NCBI GenBank assembly: GCA_028274465.1
Contig: CM051458.1
Span: 87,998,085-88,062,084 of the forward strand
Reading direction: 5' to 3'
DNA length: 64,000 nucleotides
Source: Plantago ovata
Lineage: Eukaryota; Streptophyta; Magnoliopsida; Lamiales; Plantaginaceae
Shown here: positions 51,022 through 62,520 of the stretch, in pieces
Numbering within the stretch: the stretch's first letter is position 1
Layout of the letters: the number at the start of each line of letters is the position of its first letter
The notes under the pieces: generated by a model
What the model was told of the DNA's origin: nothing
The model's database searches: none
The model's input: the letters and a program-made list of their open reading frames with translations, nothing else
Position numbers and translations under genes: made by a program

Positions 51022-53890
51022 CAGTAGTTAAGAAAACTAAACTGATAAGTAGTACTTGTATGCTATAATGTCTTTAATTTCATATGTTTGTCTTACCGTC
51101 TTCTCTGACGATACCGTCATGACCATCAGAGGAATATGGATCCAATGCAACATCTGTATAAATTATCTGCAAGCATAAAGAACTGAAAATAATCAGAGGG
51201 GAGATTAAAAATTTAGAAAGCAGCATCTACCAAGTTAGAAAATAGCAAAATGGTACTTAGAAAAATTACATACAAGATCAGGGAATTTGTCCTTAAGCAG
51301 CCTTATGGATCGATGCACTAGTCCATTTTCATTTGTAAGCTTCCTCTCCTGTAGAGGTCTACAGAACATTTCCAATTAAGTTGACAAGTCATCTCAACCA
51401 AATAAAATAAAACAAAGATGTCAAAGATATTAGCACCTTTAAGGCATCAGGAACTTTTGGAAAGAGCACAATACTGTTAACGCCGACAGCTCGAGCCTTG
51501 GAGACCTGTATAAGATGAGCTTATTCACTAACTACTCTACACCTTGTTAAGGATATGGAGAATAATACAACATCAAAGTATTATGCAGGTAGAATCCAAG
51601 GCATGGTATGGATAGAAAGGAAAAAAAATGAAGGAAAAAACCAAGAGCTCAGCAAACCTCCTCTACAAGCCCATGTCTGCCTATAGCAGCCAGGCATTGC
51701 TCCAATTGGAGTATCTTCTTCACCTGTATATAATCGTAGACAATATCAAGCAAGATAAGATGAATCTGAGTTTCAGGAAATCAATTAACCCAATTCACAT
51801 TCATGAATGAAAAGTGGATAGACAAGGTTTGCAGGGCTTAGAGTTGTCTCCTGAAATGCAGATCTCATGGCTGGTGACCTACGATTCCGACGAGGCCGCC
51901 GGCTCAGTGGCTGTTACATGAATATATAGAATCATAAATAACCTAAACTTTAGTTTCAGAGATCAGTGCATAATTACATAGGCAATTTAGTGCACTCAAT
52001 TTGTTGCAGGAAGATCCTATTCAACAGCTCATATACAAAAGAATTGGACAACTGAGAACTGAAAAGTTATAAAGAACTTTGTTGAGTACGAGTATCTTTT
52101 AGAGCTACTGATAAGAACTTAAAGCGGCAGAATCGGACTGTGAAATAGGATCAATATTTAAGAGATGAGCAGGATTTATCAATTCAATGGGCAAACTGAA
52201 GAACCAGAGAGTAAACTTCAGAGAGAAAATAGAAGAGATCCAGTCGAAAGAAAATCTAGCAACTGAAATCAGACTTCATAATTTTCAAACTTGAATACAA
52301 GTGAAGCTAATCCAAAGTTCCCCGCTGTATTTTTCTGCAGACTGAACAGATTCAGCAGCAAGAAGCTAACTACCAAATTGAATCATATGGCACCTTTACG
52401 AGCAGAGCACGACTATTTCCTAGTCATAAATCATTCCCCTTATCCTCAAGCCTGCAACTGAATTAAATCTATAACACATAAGCTTTTTTTCCAGCAATTT
52501 AGAGACAAGTTTTTGTTTGCAAGAGTTATAAAGAGGCTGCATTAGATGTTCATTTTCGCCTGATCCTTGATTCCAAGTCCATTAACATATAATCAACATG
52601 AGTTCATGACATTGCACCCCCCCCCCCCCATTTACAGTCTTGTCACCCAGTGAAGAAATACTAATGAAAGAACAGATTCCATCTCATTCAAAATTTCATA
52701 TGCAAGCAAATCTGTACATGTAAATTCAGCAACTGAGCAACAAACACCATCTAATGATCAGAACCCCCAGAAAACTTGTACTTCCTCTTAAAAGGAGATA
52801 CGTTAAAATCTGTTTCTCAATTTATATCCACACTATCAAGAACTTCAAAATCCACGATAGATATGGCTGTCTCGATCGCACAACTTATGCTTGTTTCAGG
52901 TGCAGTGATAACAGAAGCAACCAAGCTAACTGAATTTCGGTCAATATCTTATTTGGTTAAAATGCTAGTTTCAATCCATTACATTTGCTAGATGTAGTTT
53001 CTTCCAGATCTCGCACATAATTAATGTCTAATTCAAGTGAAACTGCAATTAATTCAAGGCAAAAGAACCAAAAATCTGAGCAAGAGAACTTTGTTCACGG
53101 CAGATGATTTATATTCTAGATCATTTAACAAACAGTTCAAGAGCTCTAGATACGCCACTAGATACACCAAGCACCAGGAGAAAAGAAGTATCTCATTTCC
53201 AGGATCACAATGCTGCCCATAAATTGTTTCAAAGAAACAGCATTTCTCCGCCAGTTATACCTTATTACAGACGGTCAGGTAACATTGCTTCATCAAACTC
53301 TCAGTATATTAATGTAGCTTTGCTAATTTTCTCATCAGTGGATTACCATTGTGACTATGAAACTGCCTTATCATATCCAATTCTATATAGCCACATCATA
53401 TGACATGCATTTACCTATCATAATACATAAAAGACTTTATCTACCATAAAATTCCGAGGAGCATCCCCAATTTCCTCTAAAATGCATATCACAAAATTTC
53501 AAAACAAACAAAATATCAACAACTAAAATAAATACAATGAAAAATAAGAACGCGAAATCAATATCATTTCCAAGTGATACTTACAAGTGATGACACCACC
53601 GGAGTGCCAGCTGGGGTGGCTGGCTTTTGGGGTACAGGAGGCGCATCTGGAATATTACCAGCAACCACAGCAGCCTCACACTCTGCATCACTCCTTCCCA
53701 TCTTCTGAACGGGACCATTACTCCGCGCTTCACCCACCCTCACTCTGAGCACCCGAGGCCCACTTTTGGTTGACAGAGGCCTCACACATAGGAAGTTCTG
53801 GTGCAGTTCCAATGGCCTCAGACCAACATAGTCCATTTTCAATGCTCCACTCCCACACCCATTCACGGAATTAATCGTCACTGAAACCAT

Positions 53891-54739
53891 ACAAACACCT
53901 CTCCTATGATATAGAATGCTGCATTTAAAGGGGAAAAAAATACCAAAAAACATCAATGGTTAACAAGGTCAAACACTCTTAGATACACAAAAGAAAATCA
54001 TACTACATGCCCACATTTAGCTTGCGTGGTATATGAAAAAAACATTAAAAAAAATTGTGTCTTTTTTAAATGGTTTGCTCAAATTCATTCAAAGGACTAA
54101 AGATAGGTACCAAGAACATGATTATCCATCCAAGCTGTAAACTTGTGAGTTTCACAAGAAAGACTATGCGAGAAACTTATTTCAGTATCAAGAAAATGAA
54201 AAAACAGAAGCATCAACATCCTTTACGGTCAAAATCACGAGATTCAACTATGAAAAATGACAACCAAATTCAATGTCCTATCTCAAAACTCTCAAAATAC
54301 ACACCAAATTCAATGTCCTATCTCAAAATACCCTTTAAGGAAATGAAAGATGTGAATTAGAGTGTCACAATTATCTCTCCCTGGGGCAAACATCTTACAA
54401 AAGATGAACACCTTCACCTACGACAAACAGTGTCTAATTAAATGCAAAATGAATTGGATTTGCGGCACATTATCCACCTTCTTCAAGAACATCAGCACGA
54501 TTTGATGAAAGTATAAAGTGAGGTTTTGGGACGAACCTCCACAATAGACAGTGCGAATTTGGACGGTCAATATAATTTATGTACTTCGCTCCATTTTTAC
54601 TGTATACTGCTGTTAAATAGTAACGTTTAGCATAAAAATGTCAAAGTTAAAGAGTACCTTTTTGAAATGGTAATATTAATTATAAATAACATAAGAGTGA
54701 CGGATTCGTAGAGATAGAGATAGTAGAATAAACGGTAAA
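53891..54739 (-). promoter_or_regulatory. Upstream region of HEMB, probably with a 5' UTR intron
   Basis: Just before the HEMB start codon, on the minus strand, a TTTAAATGCAG acceptor-like site at about 53920 suggests a 5' UTR intron. A 36-bp tandem duplication (ACACCAAATTCAATGTCCTA, or a near match) lies near 54265 and 54300. A Stowaway-like half end (TACTTCGCTCCATTTTTACT) lies near 54579. No core promoter could be fixed. Confidence 0.35.
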
Positions 54740-54749
54740 GAGAAGAAAA

Positions 54750-55390
54750 CAAGTAAAGTAACCTAGATTCGTACCCGACCGCAGATTCTACTAGCACAAT
54801 CACGTACTAGGCCTAGTGATTAACTGGATGCTAACCGCTCGCTAGAACTACCTCCCAGGTTCCACGGTATGATGATGCTGATCTCCCCGAGTCGTAACGG
54901 TATAATAATGCACTAACGCCGCAATCTAGAGATGAACTCACGAGTTTATTGACTGGAACGAAAAATAATGAAGTCTTACACTCGTATTTAAAGGAATGAA
55001 AAATACGGGCCTAGCTCATTAAGCAACACCAAGCCTGCTAAGAGAAATATTCTAGAGAAAAATACCCTCCTACCCTAACTTGCTAGAAAAGCTAAACTAA
55101 CAAAAGGTAAATAACAAAAAGAGTTCAAAATATCAAAGGAAACTAAATAAAACAAAAGACGACCACTAGCCCTAGCCGTCGATGTCGTCCACCCCTCCTC
55201 CATGCGGCCCAACTCCTCGAGCCTTCTTGTTGGATGTCTCGGGCCCATAATCGTAAGGATCCATCATCCGGCGCCCCCTAAAACGAACCTTGTCCTCAAG
55301 GTTCACATCACTAGTACCACTGGAGCTTGCTAGACGTAGCCATATGGAGCACTGGCTTTCTCCTGCTTGCCTTGACGCCCGATCCACTCT
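54750..55390 (-). mobile_element. Gypsy-like retrotransposon remnant: polyprotein tail plus LTR
   Basis: On the minus strand, 55387-55172 reads NLEDKVRFRGRRMMDPYDYG, the typical end of a gypsy-type polyprotein (…LEDKV…), next to a TTTTAGGGGGCGCC purine-tract-like sequence. Below 55160 follows non-coding sequence with a terminal-repeat look, ending near 54760 (GGTCGGGTACGAATCTAGG). No second LTR is seen, so only the 3' end of the element survives. Confidence 0.6.
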
Positions 55391-55545
55391 ATCGCATCGT
55401 CATCCTCGACCGAAATCTCCAAAAACTTAAGACCGAGGATCGGACCGTATTATATTCGGTCTGGATTGAGATCGGCATTTCCGATCCGGTCCGGTTTTCT
55501 AGTCCCGGTCCATACCTGCTCATCCCTAAGCTAATCTACCATATC
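55391..55545. repeat. Possible hAT element end
   Basis: CCGGTCC/GGTCCGG and GATCGG words close with CTGCTCATCCCTA at about 55521-55533. This matches the terminal sequence of the hAT element at 61805-62512. No partner end was found. Confidence 0.35.
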
Positions 55546-55718
55546 CATAGGCAAACTTAATTGCACATAGTAATAGTGAATTCTAAAGGTTAGATCTATG
55601 TACATTCAAAAGAATAAACATTTAGCGAGCTCTTTAACGAATTCTCCGGTCTCCTGGTGCCACTTGTTGGTGCAAATATTGCACAAGGTTACTCTGATGG
55701 AGATAGCACGAGCGGAGT

Positions 55719-55854
55719 AGAACGCGTGCAGTCTGTGATCCCTTATAACACGAGAACTTGTATAAATAAGAGAATCTGCCAAGCGATCGCTTGGCAGATT
55801 CTCTTATTTATACAAGTTCTCGTGTTATAAGGGATCACAGACTGCACGCGTTCT
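55719..55854. repeat. Perfect 136-bp palindrome with no spacer
   Basis: The 68-base arm 55719-55786 (starting AGAACGCGTGCAGTCTG) is followed without a single base of spacer by its exact reverse complement, 55787-55854. The centre is GCGA|TCGC. It sits inside the first unit of the tandem array, where other units continue into GCGCACCCATC. Confidence 0.95.
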
Positions 55855-58220
55855 TTACACAAGAATCACATCCTATATTATTTTCTTACAAAACATCTTA
55901 TCTTTACAACTATTCTTATATAGTATTATGTTATTTAACACATAGAATTGTTAAACAAGAAATAGAGAATTTCAAATCTTTAAATTTTGTATGTTAAAAA
56001 TATAAAAAGCATACATTGAGAGAGAGAGGGGGGGGGGGGTGGCACCACACGCGAAAGAGAGAGTCGAGAAAATCCTTGTGCCATCTCCTCTCTAAAGAAA
56101 ATTAATTTTGTATTTTTCAACAGACATGTCAAGTGAGCGCACCCATCATGACAAAGGTCAGCCCCACACGTACATCTTAACAAGTCTAACCCTATACTTT
56201 GTCTTACATTAAAAAAAAAACAACTAATGTATCATGTCCTCAATAATATATAGTAATAACGAATTCTAAAAGTAATAGATTTGAGTATATCCAAAACAAT
56301 TCATATATATCAGGCTTTTGTTCAACTTCTCTCGTCTCTTGATGCCACTTGTTGATACGCAAATATCATACAAGGGTATTCTGATGGAGATAGCATGAGT
56401 CGAAGCGAGAGTCGGGTAGAACGCGTGCAATCTTCCCCACAACACAAATAATTAGGAAACTTTTATTAGTAGGCAGACCTGCCAAGCGAGCGCACCCAAC
56501 ATGGCAAAGGTCTCCCACACTAACACCTCCGCCTCTTTCCACGAGAATTACATCCTATATTATTTTTCTTACAGATTTTCATAGTATTACGTTAATTAAC
56601 ACAAAATTGTAAAACAATAAATAAAAAACAATACATCTTTGGACTTTTTATGTTACTATTACAAAAAAAATAGAGGAGAGAGAGAGAGGGGACACCACAC
56701 ACGGAAGAGAGAGCCGGAGAAATTCCCGTGCCATCTCCCCACCAAAGAAAACAAAATTTTTACTCATCCGTTTTTTTAGATTTTTACGTTTGCTTTTGGA
56801 ACGGTTTTTTAGGAGGTTGTTATGATGAGTGTAGTGGTTGGTTTAGTGGCATGACCCACAATAAAGTTGTGAGATAGAAAGTTACCAAAAAAGGAAACGT
56901 AAAGAATCTAAAAAACGGACGATAATACGTAAAGAATCTAAAAAACAGATGAGTACGTATTAAGCAACAAAACTAGCCTATCAAGTGAGCGCACCCATCA
57001 TGACAAAGGTCAGTCTTACACCTACATCTTAACAGCCCTATACATTCTGTCTTACATAAAAAATTCTCACCAATTAGTCTATCATGTCCACTTTATAGTA
57101 TATAGTAATATTGAACTGTAAAAGTATTAGATTTGAGTAGATTTAGAATAATAAAAATCTACGGAGATGCCGAACAAATTATCATGTCTCTTGATGCCAC
57201 TTGTTGATACAAATATCAGACAAGGTTATTTTGACGGCGATAGCAAGAGCCGACGCGAGAGCCAATTGGAACGCGTGCAATCATCCCCTTACGACACAAA
57301 TAAGGGAACTTCTATTACTAAGAGGACCTGCCAAGCAACCACACCCATCATGGCAAAGGTCTCCCACACTAACACCTTTGCCTATTTACATGAGAAACAG
57401 ACCTATACTATTTCTCTTACAAAATTTCTTATCTTCTCCAACTATTTTGGTATAACATTATGTTAAAAAAAATACGTGGCATAGTATTATGTTAATTAAC
57501 ATACATAATTGTTAAACAATAAATATGAAATCTCAAATATTTGAATTTACTATGCAAAAACACACACACACAGAGCCGGGAAAATCCCCGTGTCATCTCT
57601 CTCCAAAGAAAATAAAACTTTTATTAAGCAACAAACATGTCAAGTGAGCACACAAAAATGCAAGTGAGCACACCATCTTGACAGGGACAGTCTTACACCT
57701 ACATCTTAACCAGTCTAGCTAACTTTATACTTTCTATCTTACACAAAAAAATCTCACAAACTAAGTTTATCATATCCACTAAAATATATAGTAATAATGA
57801 ATTGTAAAATTAGATTTGAGTACATTTTGAACAAGAAAAATCCACCGAGCTGTTGAATAAATTCTCCTATCTCTTGATGCCTCTTGAAGATGTAAATATC
57901 GGACAAAGTTTTGTTGATGGATATAGCATGAGTCGAAGTGAGAGTCGAGTAAAATGTGCGTGCAATCTCACTTACAACACAAATAAGGGAACATCTATTA
58001 ATAAGTGGGCCTGCCAAACGAGCGCACCCATCAGGGCAAGGTCTCCCACACTATGACCTCCGCCTATTTACATGAGAATCACATCCTAAACTATTTTTCT
58101 TACCAAATTTCTTATCTTAGCTAACTATTCTGGTATAGTATTATGTTAACAAAAATTACGAGGCATAGTATTATGTTAATTAACACACATAATCGTTAAA
58201 CAAGAAATATGAAATCTCAA

Positions 58221-58375
58221 ATATTTGGATTTACGACGGAAAAAATAGAGAGAGAGAGAGAGAGAGAGCACCACACACGGAAGAGAGAGCCGGAGATATT
58301 TGGATTTACGATGGAAAAAATAGAGAGAGAGAGAGAGAGAGAGAGAGCACCACACACGGAAGAGAGAGTCGAGAA
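58221..58375. repeat. 75-bp tandem duplication containing (GA)n
   Basis: ATATTTGGATTTACGACGGA and its following GA-tract with CACCACACACGGAAGAGAGA occur twice, starting at 58221 and 58296. The second copy has a slightly longer GA tract. It is a local duplication inside the fourth array unit. Confidence 0.85.
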
Positions 58376-58551
58376 ATCCCCGTGCCATCTCCCCTCCAAA
58401 GAAAATAAAACTTTTATTAAGCAATAGACCTGTCAAGTGAGCGCACCCATCATGACAAAGGCCACTAGTCTTACACCTATATCTTAACAAGTCTAACCCC
58501 ATACTTTCTATCTTACATAAAAGAATTCTCCTCAACTAGCTATAGTAATAA

Positions 58552-59432
58552 GGGAAAATTCCGTCTGGCACCCCTGTTAGTGCGTCACTTTTCATTTTTT
58601 CCCCTGATAGTCCAACAATTACGTTTAGCCCCATTTGAGTTGACCAAGTTTCAAAAATTCTGAAAATTCACCTCCCCAAACAAGCCCTTATCATATTTTC
58701 TTTCTTTTTCATTTTCTTTCATCCTTAAATTTATTTTATTTTATCTTTTATTACTTTTATTTTTCTTTTTTCTTTTTTTTTATCAACACCATCTTCTTCA
58801 AGCTCCGGCACCGGAAAAAAATCCGGTGTCGGAGCTACCGGAAATGAATCTCCAATCGGAGCTTCAAACAGCTCCAATCGGAGTTGTTTACAGCTCCGAT
58901 TTGGAGCTTATTTTGAGCTCCAAATCAGAGCTGTAAAAAGCTCCGATTTGGAGCTTATTGAAAGCTCCAATCGGAGCTTTTCAAATCGGAGCTGCTCTGT
59001 GTTTGTGTGTGTGTGTTTTTTTTTTTTTAAATCTATTTTTAATTTGTTTCTATTTATTTTCTGGAAAAAAAAAAGATTGAAAATGAATCAAGAATTGTGT
59101 ATAGGGTCTTTTTACAATAATATTTAAGATCATTTTGAGATTTAGATAAGTAATGAGATTACTTTAAAATAATTGAAAGTTAATTTTCTAAAATAGGAAA
59201 ATTTAGAGTCAAATATGTAATAAAATATAATTGAACGTGTTTGGTTGTTTTTGAAAACTTAAACTTAAATGAGAGCAAAATGGTAATTTCCAGGCCTTAA
59301 TTCGCGAAAAGTCAAGATCGTGGGGTAATATGTAATTGATTTTTCCGAACATGGGGTTATATGTAATTGTTAGACTAAGAGGGGAAAAAACGTAATTAAA
59401 AAACTAACAGGGGTACCAGATGCAAATTTCTC
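58552..59432. mobile_element. 881-bp inverted-repeat element inserted in the array
   Basis: The left end GGGAAAATTCCGTCTGGCAC and the right end reverse complement GAGAAATTTGCATCTGGTAC form an inverted repeat of about 30 bases. The flanks carry TAATAA on both sides (58546-58551, 59433-59438). The interior (58797-59000) is a cluster of palindromic words of the form AGCTCCAATCGGAGCT. There are no transposase-like frames. It interrupts a unit of the tandem array, so it is younger than that unit. The superfamily is uncertain. Confidence 0.75.
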
Positions 59433-59581
59433 TAATAATAATGAATTGTAAGAGTATTAGATTTGAGTACATTTGGAACAATAAAAATCTACCAAGTTAT
59501 TTCTCTAGTAATAATGAATTGTATGAGTATTAGATTTGAGTAGATTTGGAACAATAAAAATCTACCAAGTTGTTGAACAAA
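59433..59581. repeat. 73-bp tandem duplication at the element's right edge
   Basis: TAATAATGAATTGTA, ATTAGATTTGAGTA and AACAATAAAAATCTACCAAG occur twice, with starts at 59436 and 59509. The second copy is preceded by ATTTCTCTA, which is the end of the 881-bp element. The duplication therefore took a few bases of the element with it. Confidence 0.8.
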
Positions 59582-59780
59582 TTCTCCTGTCTCTTGAGGC
59601 CTATTGTTGATGAAAATATCGGACAAAGTTATTCTGGTGGAGATCATAGGAGCCGAAGCGAGAGCCGAGTAGAACGCAGTGAAATCTCCCTTAGAACACA
59701 AATGAGGAAATCTCCCTGATGTATTATGTTAATTAACACAAAATCTCATAACTTTGGATTTAGTATGGCACAGAGCGGCA

Positions 59781-60407
59781 AATATATAAAAAAATAAAAT
59801 AAAATAATCACTTAAAGGATTTCTTCTTGTCTATTACAAATTTAGGCCCTTGATGCATTGTGAAAATAGACCAAATAACCAAATAAGTTAGGTAAAATCT
59901 TGTATGCGTCTAATTTATATTAGGCCAAAATCTATGTAACAAAATTTTGTGTTTAGAAAATCGAGAAGTTAAATAATTTTGAACATGTGTAGACTTTTTA
60001 GAGTCCACGAAAACAATTCAAAATCTATCTCACCTTATGCACCATTGATAACAAAAAAATTGATCGGAAGCCAAAATCTATCTCTCCACAATCAGTCAAA
60101 TACATAAATAATCACCGGGATGGCGGCATGTAAACAAATAAAAAGTTAGCTGATCGAATAAGATGAAGGGAAAAAATACTTTACCTTGTTGAAGCAACAA
60201 GAATGACTTTATTTTTGTAGAATCACTTGATCCGCACAAAACAAATGAATTTAAATTCATAGAAGCTAAGTTGGCGATTCATTTGGTAAGGCACGACAAA
60301 GAAAGGGTTGAAATGTTTGTAAGCTCCAAAACAATTTTGATCGGAAGCCATTTTTTATGTAGAAATAGATTGAAAAGGTAGAGAGGCGCATATGTTATTT
60401 ATAAGAA
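59781..60407. other. AT-rich intergenic DNA
   Basis: No gene, RNA gene or bounded repeat is recognised. Confidence 0.35.
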
Positions 60408-61129
60408 AGGAAAAAATGGATCAAACCCCCTCAACTATTACTGTTTTGAGATTATGTCCCCAAACTAATAAATTTGGTGATTAACCTATTCAACTATCAT
60501 GTTTTTGAGACAATGCCCCCCAAGTTAATAATTTAATAATAAACTCTTAATAAATCAACCAAATATGTTAATTTTTTAAATGTTGTGATACAAATTTATT
60601 TTTGTCGATTATCATGATGTTTAAGTGTCGTTCAAACTTTATTTTATAGTTTTGAAATAATTTATAATTAGTTCATCCTCCATTAATTTTTTTTTCATTA
60701 AATGTTTCAAAAACATTTTGACAACGAATTGCTTTTAATTTATAATGTAAACAAATATATAAAAATGTTGTGAAACTATACTTAAATTACTTTGATGATA
60801 AATATAATATTATTTATATATTTTTCAATGTAAAGTAATTTGTGACAAAAATAACTTGAAAATGTCAATATAAAGTAATTACGGAGAAAATATATTTTGT
60901 AATTTTTGATATGCCATGTGAAATATAACTTTGTAACCATGAAATATGAATAAATATTAAAGACCTACAGATGTTATTTTATCTATTTATTTAACTAAAA
61001 AAGTCACTTCGGGGGGTATTGTCTCAAAATTATAATAGTTGAGGGGATTAATCACCAAACTAATAAGTTTGGGGGGAAAGTCTCAAATGAGTAATAGTTT
61101 GGATGGTTTTATCAATTTTTTCCTATAAC
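60408..61129. mobile_element. Long-inverted-repeat MITE
   Basis: The left end (AGGAAAAAATGGATCAAACC, then CCCTCAACTATTACTG) and the reverse complement of the right end (AGGAAAAAATTGATAAAACC, then ATCCAAACTATTACTC) agree for over 70 bases. Each arm repeats a CAACTAT / TTTGAGA / CCCCAAACTAAT module twice. The flanks ATAAGAAA and ATAACAAA may be a slightly decayed 8-bp target duplication. The interior is AT-rich and non-coding. A Mutator-like non-autonomous element is plausible. Confidence 0.6.
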
Positions 61130-61228
61130 AAAATATGTTGCCGTAGTTATTAAGTGAATGGGCTAAACCCAACTAGATGAATTTTCTAAAATAAATTAAT
61201 GGTTCAAGCTTAACTGAATAATTAAATG

Positions 61229-61600
61229 TTTCCTCCGTTCCATTACAATCATCCTATTTTTATTTTATTTACTTATTTATTTATTTTTTTTCGCCACATT
61301 ACAATTTTCCTAATTATACATCAATTCTTGATTAATTTCATTCACTTTTTTTTATCACTACTTCATCACAATCACTCTCATAGTTTATGAAAATATAGAA
61401 CCTAATTTTTGTAATGTAATTTTATTAAATAATTTATATATAATTTAAGAGTATATGAAAATATAGAATCTAATTTTAAAAATGTAATTTTATTAAATAA
61501 TTTATATATAATTTAAAAGTAGTTCGAAGTCAAAGTTGAAAGTTGGTGACCTGAAAATGTGAAGCTGGTTAACTTATAATCAGACAGGGCAGGGGGAGTA
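61229..61600. mobile_element. Stowaway-like MITE, diverged
   Basis: The left TTTCCTCCGTTCCATTACAA and right CAGACAGGGCAGGGGGAGTA are a decayed inverted pair. The interior shares GTCAAAGTTGAAAGTTGGTG with the MITE at 29003-29270. A duplicated passage (GAAAATATAGAA, TTTATATATAATTTAA) lies at 61390-61510. Confidence 0.5.
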
Positions 61601-61804
61601 TACTAAGTCTACTGAGATGTGTTTACAATATTTTGGAGTATTGATGAATCTGTAAAATTACTTGTAAATACTTTCTAGATTCGAATTTAAATTTACTACT
61701 GCTAGTCTGCTACTACATACGGTAGTGTTCGATCCAATCCCCAGAGAAGTTTCTTCTTATTGAATTTAAAAAATAATTTTGATAATAATTCTGAGGATTG
61801 GAAT

Positions 61805-62512
61805 TAGGGATGACAATGGCCGACCGGGCTTTAAGAGGCCCGGTCGGGCTCAGGAAGACTAGCACCAAGCCCAGGCCCGGCCCATGGCCCAGTGCGGGCC
61901 TGAAGATTAGGCCCAAGCCCGGGTCCGTCATGGGCCGGGCCTTAGATTTTTTTTTTTTTTTTGCCATTTATTTAGTAATCTAAATGTTGTTTTTTTAGGT
62001 ATGTAGTGTAGTATTAGTAGAATGGTGAATCTATTTAATTTATATCTTTTTGCTTGAGATCAAATATTTTGATATTACTTTATATCATTTGAAATTTATC
62101 ATGAACTTCCTTATTTGACATATTTAAATTAGTTAATATTAAAATAATTAATAGTTATGTAAATATACTAAGAATATAGTATATAAAATAATTGTATATC
62201 ACTTGGAAATCTTATAAGTATAGAAAATTATTACAAATGTATAAACTACAACATCTTTTGATAATACATGTCTATAAATATTATAGATTATATAGTTATA
62301 TATACATATTTATATATATAAAATATAAATACTATATATAATCACGGGCCGGGCCGGACTCGGGCCGGACCTACGAGTCAAGATGTTAGACCCGTGCCCG
62401 GGCCCATGGACCTAGCTATAAGCCCAAGCTCGGCCCATGGACTTCATATGACCGGGTCCGGGCCCGGTATATCAGCCCGGGCTCGGGCCGGTAGACCAAA
62501 CTGCCATCCCTA
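61805..62512. mobile_element. 708-bp non-autonomous hAT element with 8-bp target duplication
   Basis: It begins TAGGGATGACAATGG and ends CTGCCATCCCTA, an inverted terminal repeat. It is flanked by the perfect 8-bp duplication ATTGGAAT at 61797-61804 and 62513-62520. The first 130 and last 170 bases are packed with GGGCC, GCCCGG and GGCCCATG words in both orientations, the subterminal repeats expected for hAT transposase binding. The centre is AT-rich and has no transposase. It must have been moved by an enzyme encoded elsewhere. Confidence 0.9.
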
Positions 62513-62520
62513 ATTGGAAT

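Larger units (their letters stand above)
55565..59780. repeat. Tandem array of ~0.7-0.85 kb non-coding units
   Basis: The landmark word CACTTGTTG(G/A)T, within a TCTTGATGCCACTTGTTG context, recurs near 55665, 56346 and 57198, with diverged versions near 57880 and 59600. Other unit landmarks recur in the same order. They are GTAGAACGCGTGCA, CTGCCAAGCGAGCGCACCCA, CCTATTTACATGAGAATCAC, GTATTATGTTAATTAAC, a (GA)n tract with CACCACACACGGAAGAGAGA, and GTCAAGTGAGCGCACCCATC. The first four spacings are about 680, 850 and 680 bases. The last copy is separated by an 881-bp insertion. No unit has a credible gene. The array may be the debris of repeated unequal exchange of a transposon or satellite-like unit. 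Confidence 0.8.

Noticed and set aside
57167-57466. Two overlapping open frames in the tandem array
   Set aside because: The corresponding frames are not conserved in the other array units, so they are chance frames in repeat DNA.
55580-58100. CRISPR-like direct repeats
   Set aside because: The repeats are hundreds of bases long, diverged and in a plant nuclear context, so this is a tandem array and not a CRISPR locus.
58176-58535. Minus-strand frame rich in SLSLSLS
   Set aside because: It is the translation of the (GA)n microsatellites and has no independent coding evidence.
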